Assembly (NCBI GenBank): GCA_016721765.1
Contig: JADKHO010000001.1
Location: 1,786,001 to 1,850,000 of the forward strand
DNA: 64,000 bases
Source: Bacteroidota bacterium
Lineage (GTDB): Bacteria > Bacteroidota > Bacteroidia > UBA4408
Direction: 5' to 3'
Of this stretch, positions 8,154 to 16,260 are shown one piece after another (position 1 is the first letter of the stretch; the number at the start of each line of letters is the position of its first letter). The translations under genes were made by a program, and so were the position numbers. The notes below the pieces were generated by a model, which worked only from the letters and a program-made list of their open reading frames with translations, was not told the DNA's origin and searched no databases.

Positions 8154-8945
8154 ATGCAAAGAATAAAAATATATCATATTGATGCATTTACCGACGAGGT
8201 TTTTTCAGGAAACCCTGCAGCTGTTTGCCCTCTTCAAAAATGGTTACAGGATGACATCTTGCAAAAAATAGCAACGGAAAATAACCTTTCTGAAACTGCT
8301 TTTTTTGTAATTTCAGATTACAAAATCCAGATAAGGTGGTTTACTCCAAAAGTGGAAGTTGACCTTTGCGGACATGCTACATTGGCAGCCGCTTTCGTTT
8401 TGTTCAATCTTGAAAAATCTGCTGCTAATATCCTTCATTTTTTTTCGCCAAGAAGTGGAGAACTAACTGTAACTAAAAGCGGAGATCGTTTAACGTTAAA
8501 TTTCCCGACCGACACTTTTGAACCCGTAAGATTGACTAGTGAAATTTTTAATTGCTTTGACCTCCGGCCCAAGTTGGCTTTCAAAGGAAAGACAGATTAT
8601 CTTTTTATCTATGAAAGCGAAGCTGATATCGCCAACATGAAGCCGGATTTTAATAAAATTGCAAAATTGAATAGTCGTGGAGTAATTATATCAGCCAAAG
8701 GAAATCAGGTGGATTTTGTATCTAGGTTTTTTGCCCCGCAAGTGGGAATAATGGAAGACCCTGTAACCGGTTCTGCTCATACAACATTGACTCCTTTTTG
8801 GGCAAAAGAACTTCATAAAGCCGAATTGACAGCAATACAACTTTCTGAAAGGAAGGGATATTTAAAATGTAAGTATATGAACGACAGGGTAGAGATAAGT
8901 GGACAATCCAAACTGTATTTAACCGGAGAAATTGAATTAAATTGA
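8154..8945 (+). CDS. PhzF family isomerase/epimerase
   Basis: A 263-residue protein of the PhzF/diaminopimelate epimerase-like fold. It opens with IYHIDAFTDEVFSGNPAAVC, the family start. It carries the probable catalytic glutamate E47 in NNLSETAFF, the glycine/histidine loop DLCGHATLAAAFVLF, and the second-half loop EDPVTGSAHTTL. Members isomerise small amide- or amino-bearing compounds. In phenazine makers PhzF acts on DHHA, but no other phenazine gene is present here, so that role is unlikely. It is followed after one base by the small protein at 8947, suggesting coupling. Confidence 0.93.
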   Translation: MQRIKIYHIDAFTDEVFSGNPAAVCPLQKWLQDDILQKIATENNLSETAFFVISDYKIQIRWFTPKVEVDLCGHATLAAAFVLFNLEKSAANILHFFSPRSGELTVTKSGDRLTLNFPTDTFEPVRLTSEIFNCFDLRPKLAFKGKTDYLFIYESEADIANMKPDFNKIAKLNSRGVIISAKGNQVDFVSRFFAPQVGIMEDPVTGSAHTTLTPFWAKELHKAELTAIQLSERKGYLKCKYMNDRVEISGQSKLYLTGEIELN

Positions 8946-8946
8946 T

Positions 8947-9237
8947 ATGAAAATACTTGCCATCGAAAAGGAAACGGAAGGTGTAATATGGAATAGTTTA
9001 GGAGAATTATTAAAGGAAGAAGTGCGACATGTTTATGATTTATATCTGGCAGATAAAATAAGAGAAATATATTTTACTGAACACAAAAATGCACTATTGA
9101 TTTTGGAGACAAAGGATAAGAAAGAAGCGTTAAAAATACTTAGTTCCTTGCCTTTGGTAAAGGCCGGAATGATTAAATTTGAGATACTGGAGTTAAAGCC
9201 TTATACAGGATTGGAGAGAATAATGCACCAACTTTGA
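8947..9237 (+). CDS. Small alpha/beta-barrel-like protein (YciI/muconolactone isomerase-like), function unknown
   Basis: A 96-residue protein starting one base after the PhzF stop. It reads MKILAIEKETEGV, then a helix region, then EIYFTEHKNALLILETKD, a second helix with KKEALKILSSLPLVKAG, and a final strand ending in a short basic tail. The strand-helix-strand-strand-helix-strand order and the phrase LPLVKAGMI are those of dimeric ferredoxin-like barrels such as YciI or muconolactone isomerase relatives. No catalytic residue can be assigned. Tight coupling suggests a role with the PhzF protein. Confidence 0.65.
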   Translation: MKILAIEKETEGVIWNSLGELLKEEVRHVYDLYLADKIREIYFTEHKNALLILETKDKKEALKILSSLPLVKAGMIKFEILELKPYTGLERIMHQL

Positions 9238-9249
9238 GAAAATATTTTT

Positions 9250-9786
9250 ATGAAATTCTACATCGAAACGGAAAGATTAATTTTGAGAGAGATGCGTGCA
9301 AGCGATGACAAAGCAATGTTCGAATTGGATTCAAATCATGAAGTGCATAAATACCTAGGGAATAATCCTATTAAAACAATTGAACAAGCAAGAAAAGTTA
9401 TTGAAATCCTCCGTCAGCAATATATAAATAATGGCATAGGGAGATGGGCAACGATTGAAAAGGCATCCGGCAATTTTATGGGTTGGAGTGGATTGAAATT
9501 TATTAAGGAATACGAAAACAATCACATCAATTTTTATGATGTAGGGTATCGTTTACTGCCAAAATATTGGGGCAAAGGGTATGCAACCGAAGCTGCCAAG
9601 GCTGCTTTGGAATATGGCTTTAATACATTGAAGGCAGAAGAAATAATTGGCACGGCAAACGAAGAAAACATTGCTTCAAGGAAAGCTTTAGAAAAATGCG
9701 GATTAAAATTCGTTGAACAATTTATGTGGAAAGATATTAAATGCGATTGGCTGAAGATCACAAAGGAGGAATGGTTTAATAGATAG
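9250..9786 (+). CDS. GNAT family N-acetyltransferase (RimJ/RimL-like)
   Basis: A 178-residue acetyltransferase beginning FYIETERLILREMRASD, a standard RimJ/RimL N-terminus. The cofactor region is YDVGYRLLPKYWGKGYATEA, an intact W/R-G-K-G-Y/I-A-x-E loop. The tail GTANEENIASRKALEKCGL carries the conserved N and S residues. It is the most canonical GNAT in the island. Similar proteins acetylate ribosomal protein N-termini, amines or antibiotics, and nothing here decides between these. It precedes another GNAT by 3 bases. Confidence 0.93.
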   Translation: MKFYIETERLILREMRASDDKAMFELDSNHEVHKYLGNNPIKTIEQARKVIEILRQQYINNGIGRWATIEKASGNFMGWSGLKFIKEYENNHINFYDVGYRLLPKYWGKGYATEAAKAALEYGFNTLKAEEIIGTANEENIASRKALEKCGLKFVEQFMWKDIKCDWLKITKEEWFNR

Positions 9787-9789
9787 ATT

Positions 9790-10245
9790 ATGCAAATCAT
9801 CAAAACAAGAAAGCTAACACCTGAGCAATTTTCACAAATAAATAAATTGTGGAATGATGAATACCCAATAAAATTGAAAGACAGATTTCCAATTTTATTG
9901 GAAGGTGTGGAAAATTACCATCATTATATTATGGAAGATTCTGAACAAAATATAATAGCTTGGGCAGTTGATTTTGAAAAGGAGAATGAAATTCGGTTTT
10001 CAATTATTGTGCATTCGAACTATAAAGGAAAGGGTTGGGGTAGTTTATTAGTAAACAAATTAAAATCGGAAAACGAGTTGTTTTATGGATGGGTAATAGA
10101 CCATAATGATGATTTAAAGAATAATGGAGAATATTATCAAACACCCATGCCCTTCTATCTGAAACATGGATTTGAAATTTTAGCTAGCGAGAGATTAGAA
10201 ACTGAAATGATACGCGCGGTAAAAATTAAATGGAGATTAATTTGA
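9790..10245 (+). CDS. GNAT family N-acetyltransferase
   Basis: A 151-residue acetyltransferase with the signature IVHSNYKGKGWGSLLVNKL, where G-K-G-W-G forms the pyrophosphate loop, preceded by a charged strand. The region after it, FYGWVIDHNDDLKNNGEYYQ, is unusual and probably forms the acceptor side. The N-terminus, MQIIKTRKLTPEQFSQINKL, resembles uncharacterised GNATs of Bacteroidota. The gene begins 3 bases after the previous stop. A second small reading frame starts inside its 3' end. Confidence 0.85.
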   Translation: MQIIKTRKLTPEQFSQINKLWNDEYPIKLKDRFPILLEGVENYHHYIMEDSEQNIIAWAVDFEKENEIRFSIIVHSNYKGKGWGSLLVNKLKSENELFYGWVIDHNDDLKNNGEYYQTPMPFYLKHGFEILASERLETEMIRAVKIKWRLI

Positions 10246-10346
10246 AGTTGAACGACCACAAACCGAATCCACCAACAGTAAGGAAATTGGAGGAATTAAT
10301 TTCATCAAATGAATTTTCAGCAATCCTCCAACACATTAAATTTTGA
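10230..10346 (+). CDS. Possible 38-residue small ORF or remnant
   Basis: An ATG inside the last codons of the preceding GNAT opens a frame reading MEINLKLNDHKPNPPTVRKL and ending in AILQHIKF. Composition is protein-like, with an amphipathic helix pattern in the second half, and it fills an otherwise non-coding gap of about 130 bases before the DinB gene. No ribosome binding site was picked out for it, and I do not recognise a family. It could equally be the tail end of a degraded gene. Confidence 0.25.
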   Translation: MEINLKLNDHKPNPPTVRKLEELISSNEFSAILQHIKF

Positions 10347-10376
10347 AGTGAAATGTAATCCTATTTGCAAATTATA

Positions 10377-10826
10377 ATGAATAGCAATTCTGTAAACCGA
10401 TTAAAAGTGTTACTCGAAAACATTCCTACACTACTGTTAGAGATTTCTGAAGATTTATTTTCAATAAAAATAAATTCATCTAAATGGAGTAAGAAAGAAA
10501 TACTTGGGCACTTGATTGACAGTGCTGCAAACAACCATCAACGTTTTATACGTGGGCAGTTTGAAAATATTCCGACAATTAAATATGATCAAAACAAATG
10601 GAATGAATTGAATCATTATCAGCAATTAGAAAGCAAACACATCATTCAGCTTTGGACAATTTACAATCAGCATTTACTTGAAATATTGAAAAGAATACCG
10701 GAAGAAAACTTGTGTATGGAATTGAATGTTGGCAACGAAATTAATGTAACACTTCAATTTTTGATGGATGATTATTTACTCCATTTGGAACATCATTTGA
10801 AACAGATTGTCGATTACAAATTTTAA
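10377..10826 (+). CDS. DinB family protein (DinB_2-like)
   Basis: A 149-residue four-helix-bundle protein of the DinB/YfiT-like superfamily. The diagnostic block is KWSKKEILGHLIDSAANNHQ, with the metal-ligand histidine in LGHL. A matching late pair of histidines occurs in LLHLEHHLKQI. These three histidines usually bind a divalent metal; members include thiol transferases and proteins of unknown function. The ATG at 10377 is chosen over an in-frame TTG at 10365 because it follows an A-rich leader. The next gene starts 3 bases after its stop. Confidence 0.88.
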   Translation: MNSNSVNRLKVLLENIPTLLLEISEDLFSIKINSSKWSKKEILGHLIDSAANNHQRFIRGQFENIPTIKYDQNKWNELNHYQQLESKHIIQLWTIYNQHLLEILKRIPEENLCMELNVGNEINVTLQFLMDDYLLHLEHHLKQIVDYKF

Positions 10827-10829
10827 GTA

Positions 10830-11939
10830 ATGAAAAAGCAAGTCATCTTTTTTTGGTTGGCAGTTGCTTTTGGTGCGACCATTTCCAATGCCCAAAACAT
10901 TGACAGTATTCGTTATATTCTTGACAGCACTTATGCGAGTTCGCCATTCTTTGGGAATGTTTTAATCACCAAAAACAACAAAATCCTTTTTGAAAAAAGT
11001 TACGGTTTTGCTGATGCGCTAAATAAAATACCATTGACAAAAGAAAATTCATTTCAAGTTGCATCCATTTCAAAACAATTTACTGCTTACGGAATAATGA
11101 TTTTGAAGCGCCAAGGTTTTTTGGATTACGATAGTTTGGTTTGCAAATACATTCCAACATTTCCATACAAAAATATTACAGTAAGGCACTTGCTAACCCA
11201 TACATCAGGGCTGCCAAATTTTTGGGAGGGCATCAGACCCAATCTGGACACTGCTAAATCAAACGGTAACAAAGAAGTTTTGGAATATTTAATTCAACAG
11301 CAACTTCCTTTGCAATTTGAAGCAGGCACAAAATTTCAGTATGCAGATATTGGGTATGATTTTTTGGCCGGCATTATCGAGAACATTTCGGGTTTGAGTT
11401 ATCAAGAATTTATGTACCAAAACATTTTTAAACCATTAAAAATGAAAAGCACTTTTGCATACATGGTTACAGACATTCGCAGAATTGAAAACAAAAACTT
11501 AGCCATCGGACATACATTTGAGAATGGAAAGTTTTCTTATGCTCACTTGGAATCGAAATATAATTTCGTTTCGTACTTAGGCGATTTTTATGGTGATGGT
11601 TCTGTAGTAAGCACTGCCAATGATTTAGCAATTTGGGACAAAGCCCTTGACGAATGTAAACTATTGCCCTGCGAAATTCAAAACGAATCTATCACCGAAC
11701 CCACTTTTAACGGTAAAACAATTTATGCAAGAACAAACCCTAACATCAGTTATGGCTTTGGTTGGTTTATGAAAAATACTCCGTCCGGAAAATTAGTTTA
11801 TCACAGTGGCGGACATCCAGGGAACTCCCATGTAATGTATCGCTTGTTGGATAAGCACATTACTTTTATTTTTTTATCGAATTCCGAAACATCAAATTTA
11901 AAATCATTGCGAAACAGGATGCTTCAACTGCTTGATTAA
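10830..11939 (+). CDS. Secreted serine hydrolase, beta-lactamase-related (class C/PBP4* fold)
   Basis: A 369-residue protein with a signal peptide (MKKQVIFFWLAVAFG..., cleavage near SNAQ at about 22). The active-site serine and lysine are S79 and K82 in VASISKQF. The second motif tyrosine is in QFQ-like YADIGYDF near 170, and the third motif is HSGGHPG at about 325. This is the layout of the beta-lactamase (COG1680) family, which includes esterases, D-amino-acid peptidases and penicillin-binding proteins as well as beta-lactamases. The periplasmic location sets it apart from the cytosolic enzymes upstream. It ends the island. Confidence 0.9.
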   Translation: MKKQVIFFWLAVAFGATISNAQNIDSIRYILDSTYASSPFFGNVLITKNNKILFEKSYGFADALNKIPLTKENSFQVASISKQFTAYGIMILKRQGFLDYDSLVCKYIPTFPYKNITVRHLLTHTSGLPNFWEGIRPNLDTAKSNGNKEVLEYLIQQQLPLQFEAGTKFQYADIGYDFLAGIIENISGLSYQEFMYQNIFKPLKMKSTFAYMVTDIRRIENKNLAIGHTFENGKFSYAHLESKYNFVSYLGDFYGDGSVVSTANDLAIWDKALDECKLLPCEIQNESITEPTFNGKTIYARTNPNISYGFGWFMKNTPSGKLVYHSGGHPGNSHVMYRLLDKHITFIFLSNSETSNLKSLRNRMLQLLD

Positions 11940-12074
11940 ATGGCACTCCTAATAATTAAGTGGAGTAGAAGCACTTTTTATTTTGCTTAAATTGGGTAGA
12001 ATTAATTGCATCAGCGATTAAATTATGAAATACTTGCGTCATAAATAGTTGGCGGAATCGTTAGCATAATCGGC

Positions 12075-12110
12075 AAAAACAAAAAAGCCGAACTCCTTAA
12101 GAGTCCGGCT
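12075..12110 (-). terminator. Intrinsic terminator for the LamG/T9SS gene
   Basis: On the reverse strand AGCCGGACTC and GAGTTCGGCT pair with one mismatch around a five-base loop (12086-12110) and are followed by TTTTTTG and more U-rich sequence. It lies about 20 bases past the stop of the minus-strand gene. Confidence 0.85.
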
Positions 12111-12131
12111 AAACAATCAACCTGAAAAAAA

Positions 12132-13103
12132 CTATTCTTCGCGCTTTATAAATTTGTATTGGTTTTCGTATCGCTCTCCTTGTTCAATAAAATACAATCC
12201 GGCTGCAAATCCACGAATGTCGAGACGAGTGGTGAGGGTGCTAATTTTTCCTTCGGCTATAATTTTTCCTTGGGTATTAAGCATTCTGAAATTTGTTCCT
12301 ACTGCATTCGGATTTACAGTGAACTGAATATAATCGCCAGCAGGATTAGGATACACAGTTAATTCGGTTGATGCATTAACTTCTTTTACTCCGGTGATGC
12401 CGGTAAACAACGCGGTGATTTCGGTTTGACTTAACTCGCGGTTCCAAATTCCGATATCGTCTAATGTGCCTTTGAAATTATTTCCTGATGCGATGCCTTT
12501 ACCGATATAAAATGGGATGTTGGCGCTTGTGGCACCGGTGTGCGTGTAGGTCATTGTGCCTTGTACCACTCCGTTTTTGTAAATTTTCATGATACCGGCA
12601 TTATAGGTGGTAACGTAATGGTCCCAAACATTGAGGGTGTGCGCACACGATAGAAAAAACCAACTTGATTGTTGCTTGTTAGTACCAAATGTAAAATTGG
12701 ACGCTCCTTGTATTAAAGTAATAAATACGCCCGATGTACCGGTACCACTCATCATTACAATTCCGGCTGCAGTTGTTTGTGTTTGCTTGTTCATCCAAAA
12801 CGAATAGGTGAATGCTCCGCTAGGCGTGTGTGTAAAGCTAGGTGTTGGAATGGTCATGTAGTTGGTGGTAGTGCCATTAAAGCTAGCTGCTGCATTGGCA
12901 TTCCCATTTCTGTCGGAGGTAAATGTTGCTCCGCTGTTGGTGGCATTGTTGGCATTGCCACTTAAATCGTTTGCGTCACCGTTAAATCCAAACCAAGCAT
13001 CGAGCCCACTGGTGGGAACATAGCTTGGTACTTGTGCAAAAGTTGTCACGCAAATGGTGATTGACAAAATGGATGTAAGGAGTAGTAGATTTTTTGTTTT
13101 CAT
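12132..13103 (-). CDS. LamG-domain secreted protein with T9SS type A sorting domain
   Basis: A secreted protein of 323 residues from the ATG at 13103. That start gives a clean signal peptide, MKTKNLLLLTSILSITICVT with cleavage after TFAQ; an upstream frame adds 21 residues that would spoil it. Residues 30-225 are a LamG/concanavalin-like jelly roll, with the typical phrases GLDAWFGFNGDANDLSGNAN and YKNGVVQG, and a final WNRELSQTEI. Residues from about 240 form the T9SS C-terminal signal, starting LTVYPNPAGDYI. It is probably exported to the cell surface. The ligand is unknown, but the fold commonly binds glycans. Confidence 0.92.
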   Translation of the reverse strand: MKTKNLLLLTSILSITICVTTFAQVPSYVPTSGLDAWFGFNGDANDLSGNANNATNSGATFTSDRNGNANAAASFNGTTTNYMTIPTPSFTHTPSGAFTYSFWMNKQTQTTAAGIVMMSGTGTSGVFITLIQGASNFTFGTNKQQSSWFFLSCAHTLNVWDHYVTTYNAGIMKIYKNGVVQGTMTYTHTGATSANIPFYIGKGIASGNNFKGTLDDIGIWNRELSQTEITALFTGITGVKEVNASTELTVYPNPAGDYIQFTVNPNAVGTNFRMLNTQGKIIAEGKISTLTTRLDIRGFAAGLYFIEQGERYENQYKFIKREE

Positions 13104-13297
13104 TGCTTTTTTGGGAAAGAGTTTATGTTGCAAATTTGTTTTTTTTTTTGCAGATAGTAAACCCAAAAAAATAGGGAGTAAAAACCACTAGGAGTGGCTA
13201 TTGAAAATGGTTTTGCATGTGAATGTAAGCATTGTTGTTGCGCTTCAATTGATTAAAATTGACTGTTTTTTTTGATTTGGATATTTTGGAGAAAGAT

Positions 13298-13312
13298 AGT
13301 GGTCGGACCACT
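13298..13312. other. Short perfect inverted repeat
   Basis: AGTGGTCGGACCACT is a 15-base inverted repeat with seven-base arms around a single G. It lies in the non-coding stretch between the LamG gene and the GH3 gene. It could be a regulator site or a minor hairpin; no assignment is possible. Confidence 0.3.
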
Positions 13313-13429
13313 GTATAAAAAATTTGCGATTGAAATGTTGTTTTTAGCCGAGTAGCAATGACTAGCTTTAGGTGAATACGATGTGAAGAGCAGGTTAATT
13401 TCGAAATTATTTTTGGGGTGATGTATGAA

Positions 13430-13560
13430 ACGCTATGCTGCATTAGGGATTGCGCCATTGTGTGAGCTCTTTTTTGGCACGAGCAAAGGGCGAGTGCTAA
13501 AAAAAGCGAGTGGCAAAAGCCCGACCCGCCGCAGAAGGGGAATGCCCAAAACATTTTAAC
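13430..13560 (-). repeat. Dispersed intergenic repeat, copy B
   Basis: Read on the reverse strand from about 13554, this opens TTTTGGGCATTCCCCTTCTG and continues CGGCGGGTCGGGCTTTT, matching the block at 1561 with only scattered differences over roughly 36 bases before diverging. Further in are GCACTCG and a complementary CTCGTGC, again a potential hairpin, as in copy A. The 118-residue open frame across it (13198-13554) is judged to be a chance translation of the repeat. It sits in the 544-base gap between the LamG and GH3 genes; apart from a short inverted repeat at 13298, nothing else is recognised there. Confidence 0.7.
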
Positions 13561-13647
13561 CGGCTCCCGCTTTGTTGGTTGAAAAAAATTATTCCGTTTT
13601 ACACTTAAAACTTTTTAAATTCACCAAGCATAAAATTAGTTTAAGTA

Positions 13648-15171
13648 ATGGCCATTCTGCATTCGATAATGAGTTGGGTGATGAAGCAACGGATTCATCA
13701 AATTGAACTTTTTATGAAGTACCCCAATGAAGTGCAGCAGGATTGGTTTCGTAAATTGGTGGCTAGTGCCAAAGATACCGAATATGGCCGTTTGTATGAT
13801 TTTGGAAGTATAAGTTCCGTTAATCAATTTAAGGAGCGGGTTCCAATTCGCAATTACGATAGTCTGAAACCCTTTATTGACCGAGTGCGCAGCGGTGAGC
13901 AAAATGTACTTTGGAATACTCCCATTGTGTGGTTTGCAAAATCGAGTGGCACTACCGCAGGTAAAAGCAAATTTATTCCGGTGAGTGAAGAGTCGCTCGA
14001 AGAATGCCATTTTAAAGCGGGTAAGGACATGCTTTCGATATACTGCAACAATAATCCCAGCAGCCAACTTTTCAGCGGTAAATCCTTAACAGTAGGAGGG
14101 AGTCATCAAATAGGTCAGCTCAATAATAATTCCTTTCAAGGAGATTTGTCGGCCATTTTAATGCAAAATTTACCTTTTTGGGCACAGTTTGTTACCACGC
14201 CAAATTTATCGATTGCGCTCATGGACGATTGGGAAAGTAAAATAGAAATGATGGCGCGCGCAACAGTGGATGAAAATGTAACCAGCTTGGCGGGCGTGCC
14301 CTCATGGACTTTGTTGTTGTTGAAACACATTCTGAAAATAGCGAACAAACAAAATTTACTGGAAGTGTGGCCCAACCTCGAGCTGTTTTTTCACGGCGGG
14401 GTGAGTTTTACGCCTTACCGAGAGCAGTTTAAGGAATTGATACCGAGTGCGCGCATGAATTATTTTGAAACTTATAATGCGAGCGAAGGATTTTTTGGCA
14501 TGCAAGATCAATCAAATAGTGATGAGCTGCTGCTGATGTTGGATTACGGGGTGTATTATGAGTTTTTACCGATGGAAGATATTTTGCTGGAGAATCCCAG
14601 AACATTGAGTTTGGATGAAGTAAAAACAGATGTGAATTATGCCTTAATCATTTCAACCAATGGAGGATTGTGGCGTTATAAAATTGGGGATACTATAAAA
14701 TTTACTTCGCTTGCGCCATACCGTATTCGCATAAGTGGTCGTACACGCCATTTTATTAATGCATTTGGCGAAGAGTTAATTATTGAGAATGCTGAACAGG
14801 CGCTCGCTATTGCCTGCGAAAAAACAAATTCGGTAATTAAAGAATATACCGCAGCGCCTGTGTTTTTTACTGAAACAAAAAATGGCGCACACGAATGGTT
14901 AATTGAATTTGAGAAGGAGCCTACCGATTTAAATGTGTTCAGCGATTTTTTTGATAATGCGCTAAAAGCCATCAACAGCGATTATGAGGCAAAGCGTTAC
15001 CACAATATGTTGTTGCGAGAGCCGTTAATTAAATCGGTACCCACCTTTACTTTTTACCATTGGTTGAAATCAAAAAATAAATTGGGCGGACAAAATAAAG
15101 TGCCGCGATTAAGCAACGATCGAAAATATATTGACGAACTTTATGCCTTAAACCCGCTTTTAAAATCCTAA
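13648..15171 (+). CDS. GH3-family acyl-adenylating enzyme (auxin-responsive GH3-like)
   Basis: A 507-residue member of the GH3 family, which in plants conjugates acyl acids such as jasmonate and IAA to amino acids through an acyl-adenylate. The ATP-binding signature is VWFAKSSGTTAGKSKFIPVS at about residues 92-111. A second conserved block is YNASEGFFGMQDQS, and the C-terminal part includes RYKIGDTIKF and the hinge SGRTRHFINAFGEELI. Length fits the bacterial members. It is common in Bacteroidota but its substrate there is not established. It is followed after 4 bases by an exported protein of unknown function, probably in one transcript. Confidence 0.92.
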   Translation: MAILHSIMSWVMKQRIHQIELFMKYPNEVQQDWFRKLVASAKDTEYGRLYDFGSISSVNQFKERVPIRNYDSLKPFIDRVRSGEQNVLWNTPIVWFAKSSGTTAGKSKFIPVSEESLEECHFKAGKDMLSIYCNNNPSSQLFSGKSLTVGGSHQIGQLNNNSFQGDLSAILMQNLPFWAQFVTTPNLSIALMDDWESKIEMMARATVDENVTSLAGVPSWTLLLLKHILKIANKQNLLEVWPNLELFFHGGVSFTPYREQFKELIPSARMNYFETYNASEGFFGMQDQSNSDELLLMLDYGVYYEFLPMEDILLENPRTLSLDEVKTDVNYALIISTNGGLWRYKIGDTIKFTSLAPYRIRISGRTRHFINAFGEELIIENAEQALAIACEKTNSVIKEYTAAPVFFTETKNGAHEWLIEFEKEPTDLNVFSDFFDNALKAINSDYEAKRYHNMLLREPLIKSVPTFTFYHWLKSKNKLGGQNKVPRLSNDRKYIDELYALNPLLKS

Positions 15172-15175
15172 GCAC

Positions 15176-15988
15176 ATGAAAAAATTAATCCCCAATTTTT
15201 TAAAAGGCGGCTGTCTTTTTTTGTTGCTGATGTTTATCTTTTCCTTTAAAGGCGATAAATTAATTTTACATAAACGCATATACATACAAGGCAATTTTTT
15301 TACCACCGATAATTTGGGGAATTGCTATTTGGTGGATAAGGATGAGATTACCAAGTATGACGGAAATGGAACTGTTTTTAATAAATTTAGCATAAAAGCA
15401 TTTGGTACAATTGAGAGTATGGATGCTACAAACCCCATGAAAATTATGGTGTTTTATAAAGACTTTTCAAAATTGGTTTACTTGGATAATACCTTGAGTT
15501 TAAATGGAAATCCCATTGATTTGGAAGAATTAAATTTAACGCAAAGTAAATTAGTGTGTGCGTCGCACAGCGATGGAATTTGGTTTTACGACCAGCAAAA
15601 ATTTGCTTTAGTACGCTTGGATAGTAAGCTTGCTGTGGCACAAACTACCAGCAATTTAAATCAATTATTGGGCATCGAAATTAACCCCAATTTTATGTGT
15701 GAATACAACAATTCAGTGTATTTAAATAACCCTTCCACAGGAATATTGGTGTTTGATATTTTTGGTACTTATGTGAAAACAATTCCATTGCAAAACCTAA
15801 CAAAATTTCAGGTGAACAATGATGCCATCATTTATTCGCTCGATTCAAAAGCAATGTCTTACACACTTAAAACAACTGAGCAAAATGAATTGCCCTTAAT
15901 TGATATAAAGTACAAGGAAATCAGAATTGAAAGGGGAATGATATACGCTAAAAATGATGAGTTAATTGATATGTTGAAGACGGAATAA
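15176..15988 (+). CDS. Exported protein of unknown function (beta-propeller-like)
   Basis: A 270-residue protein with an N-terminal hydrophobic segment (about residues 8-24) that looks like a signal peptide or membrane anchor. The rest is made of repeating short strands, with phrases such as NFFTTDNLGNCYLVDKDEIT, YKDFSKLVYLDNTLSLNG, SDGIWFYDQQKFALVRLD and NPSTGILVFDIFGTYVK. This is the pattern of a six- or seven-bladed beta-propeller. Similar proteins next to the GH3 gene occur in related genomes as far as I recall. No catalytic residues are evident. Confidence 0.8.
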   Translation: MKKLIPNFLKGGCLFLLLMFIFSFKGDKLILHKRIYIQGNFFTTDNLGNCYLVDKDEITKYDGNGTVFNKFSIKAFGTIESMDATNPMKIMVFYKDFSKLVYLDNTLSLNGNPIDLEELNLTQSKLVCASHSDGIWFYDQQKFALVRLDSKLAVAQTTSNLNQLLGIEINPNFMCEYNNSVYLNNPSTGILVFDIFGTYVKTIPLQNLTKFQVNNDAIIYSLDSKAMSYTLKTTEQNELPLIDIKYKEIRIERGMIYAKNDELIDMLKTE

Positions 15989-16200
15989 TAAATAGAATAA
16001 TGAATTGGAAAAGGCTTGGATTTGCAAACAGGCATAGGAAGCTAAAAGCCTAAAGGATATTAACTATCCAAAATATGCGTTGTAGCAATGAAATGTTTTG
16101 CACAAATAAGGAAAATAGGTGTTTTTTTTATTGTGAATAGCTTGAAATGCAGGCTTATATAAAAGCAGTAAGAATTCCCAAAACCTACACTTAAATAAAC

Positions 16201-16230
16201 TTGCTTTTTGATTAAAAAAAAATACTTTTG
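16201..16230 (+). promoter_or_regulatory. Bacteroidota-type promoter for the deoxynucleoside kinase
   Basis: TTG at 16201-16203 is followed after exactly 19 bases by TACTTTTG at 16223-16230, a full match to the TAnnTTTG -7 element recognised by the primary sigma factor of Bacteroidota. Transcription would start near 16236, leaving a leader of roughly 25 bases before the ATG at 16261. Nothing else is recognised in the 272-base gap upstream. Confidence 0.8.
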
Positions 16231-16260
16231 TGTAACCACTATTTAATCTCGACTTGAATT

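Noticed and set aside
8154..8945. Phenazine biosynthesis
   Set aside because: Only a PhzF-like gene is present, without any other phz gene; PhzF-type proteins are common outside phenazine pathways.
4398..10826. Integron or super-integron cassette array
   Set aside because: Genes overlap or are separated by only a few bases, with no attC-like imperfect palindromes between them and no integrase nearby.
13198..13554. 118-residue minus-strand open frame beginning MFWAFPFCGGSGFCHS
   Set aside because: It is largely the translation of the dispersed repeat, with odd composition and no family likeness; judged non-coding.
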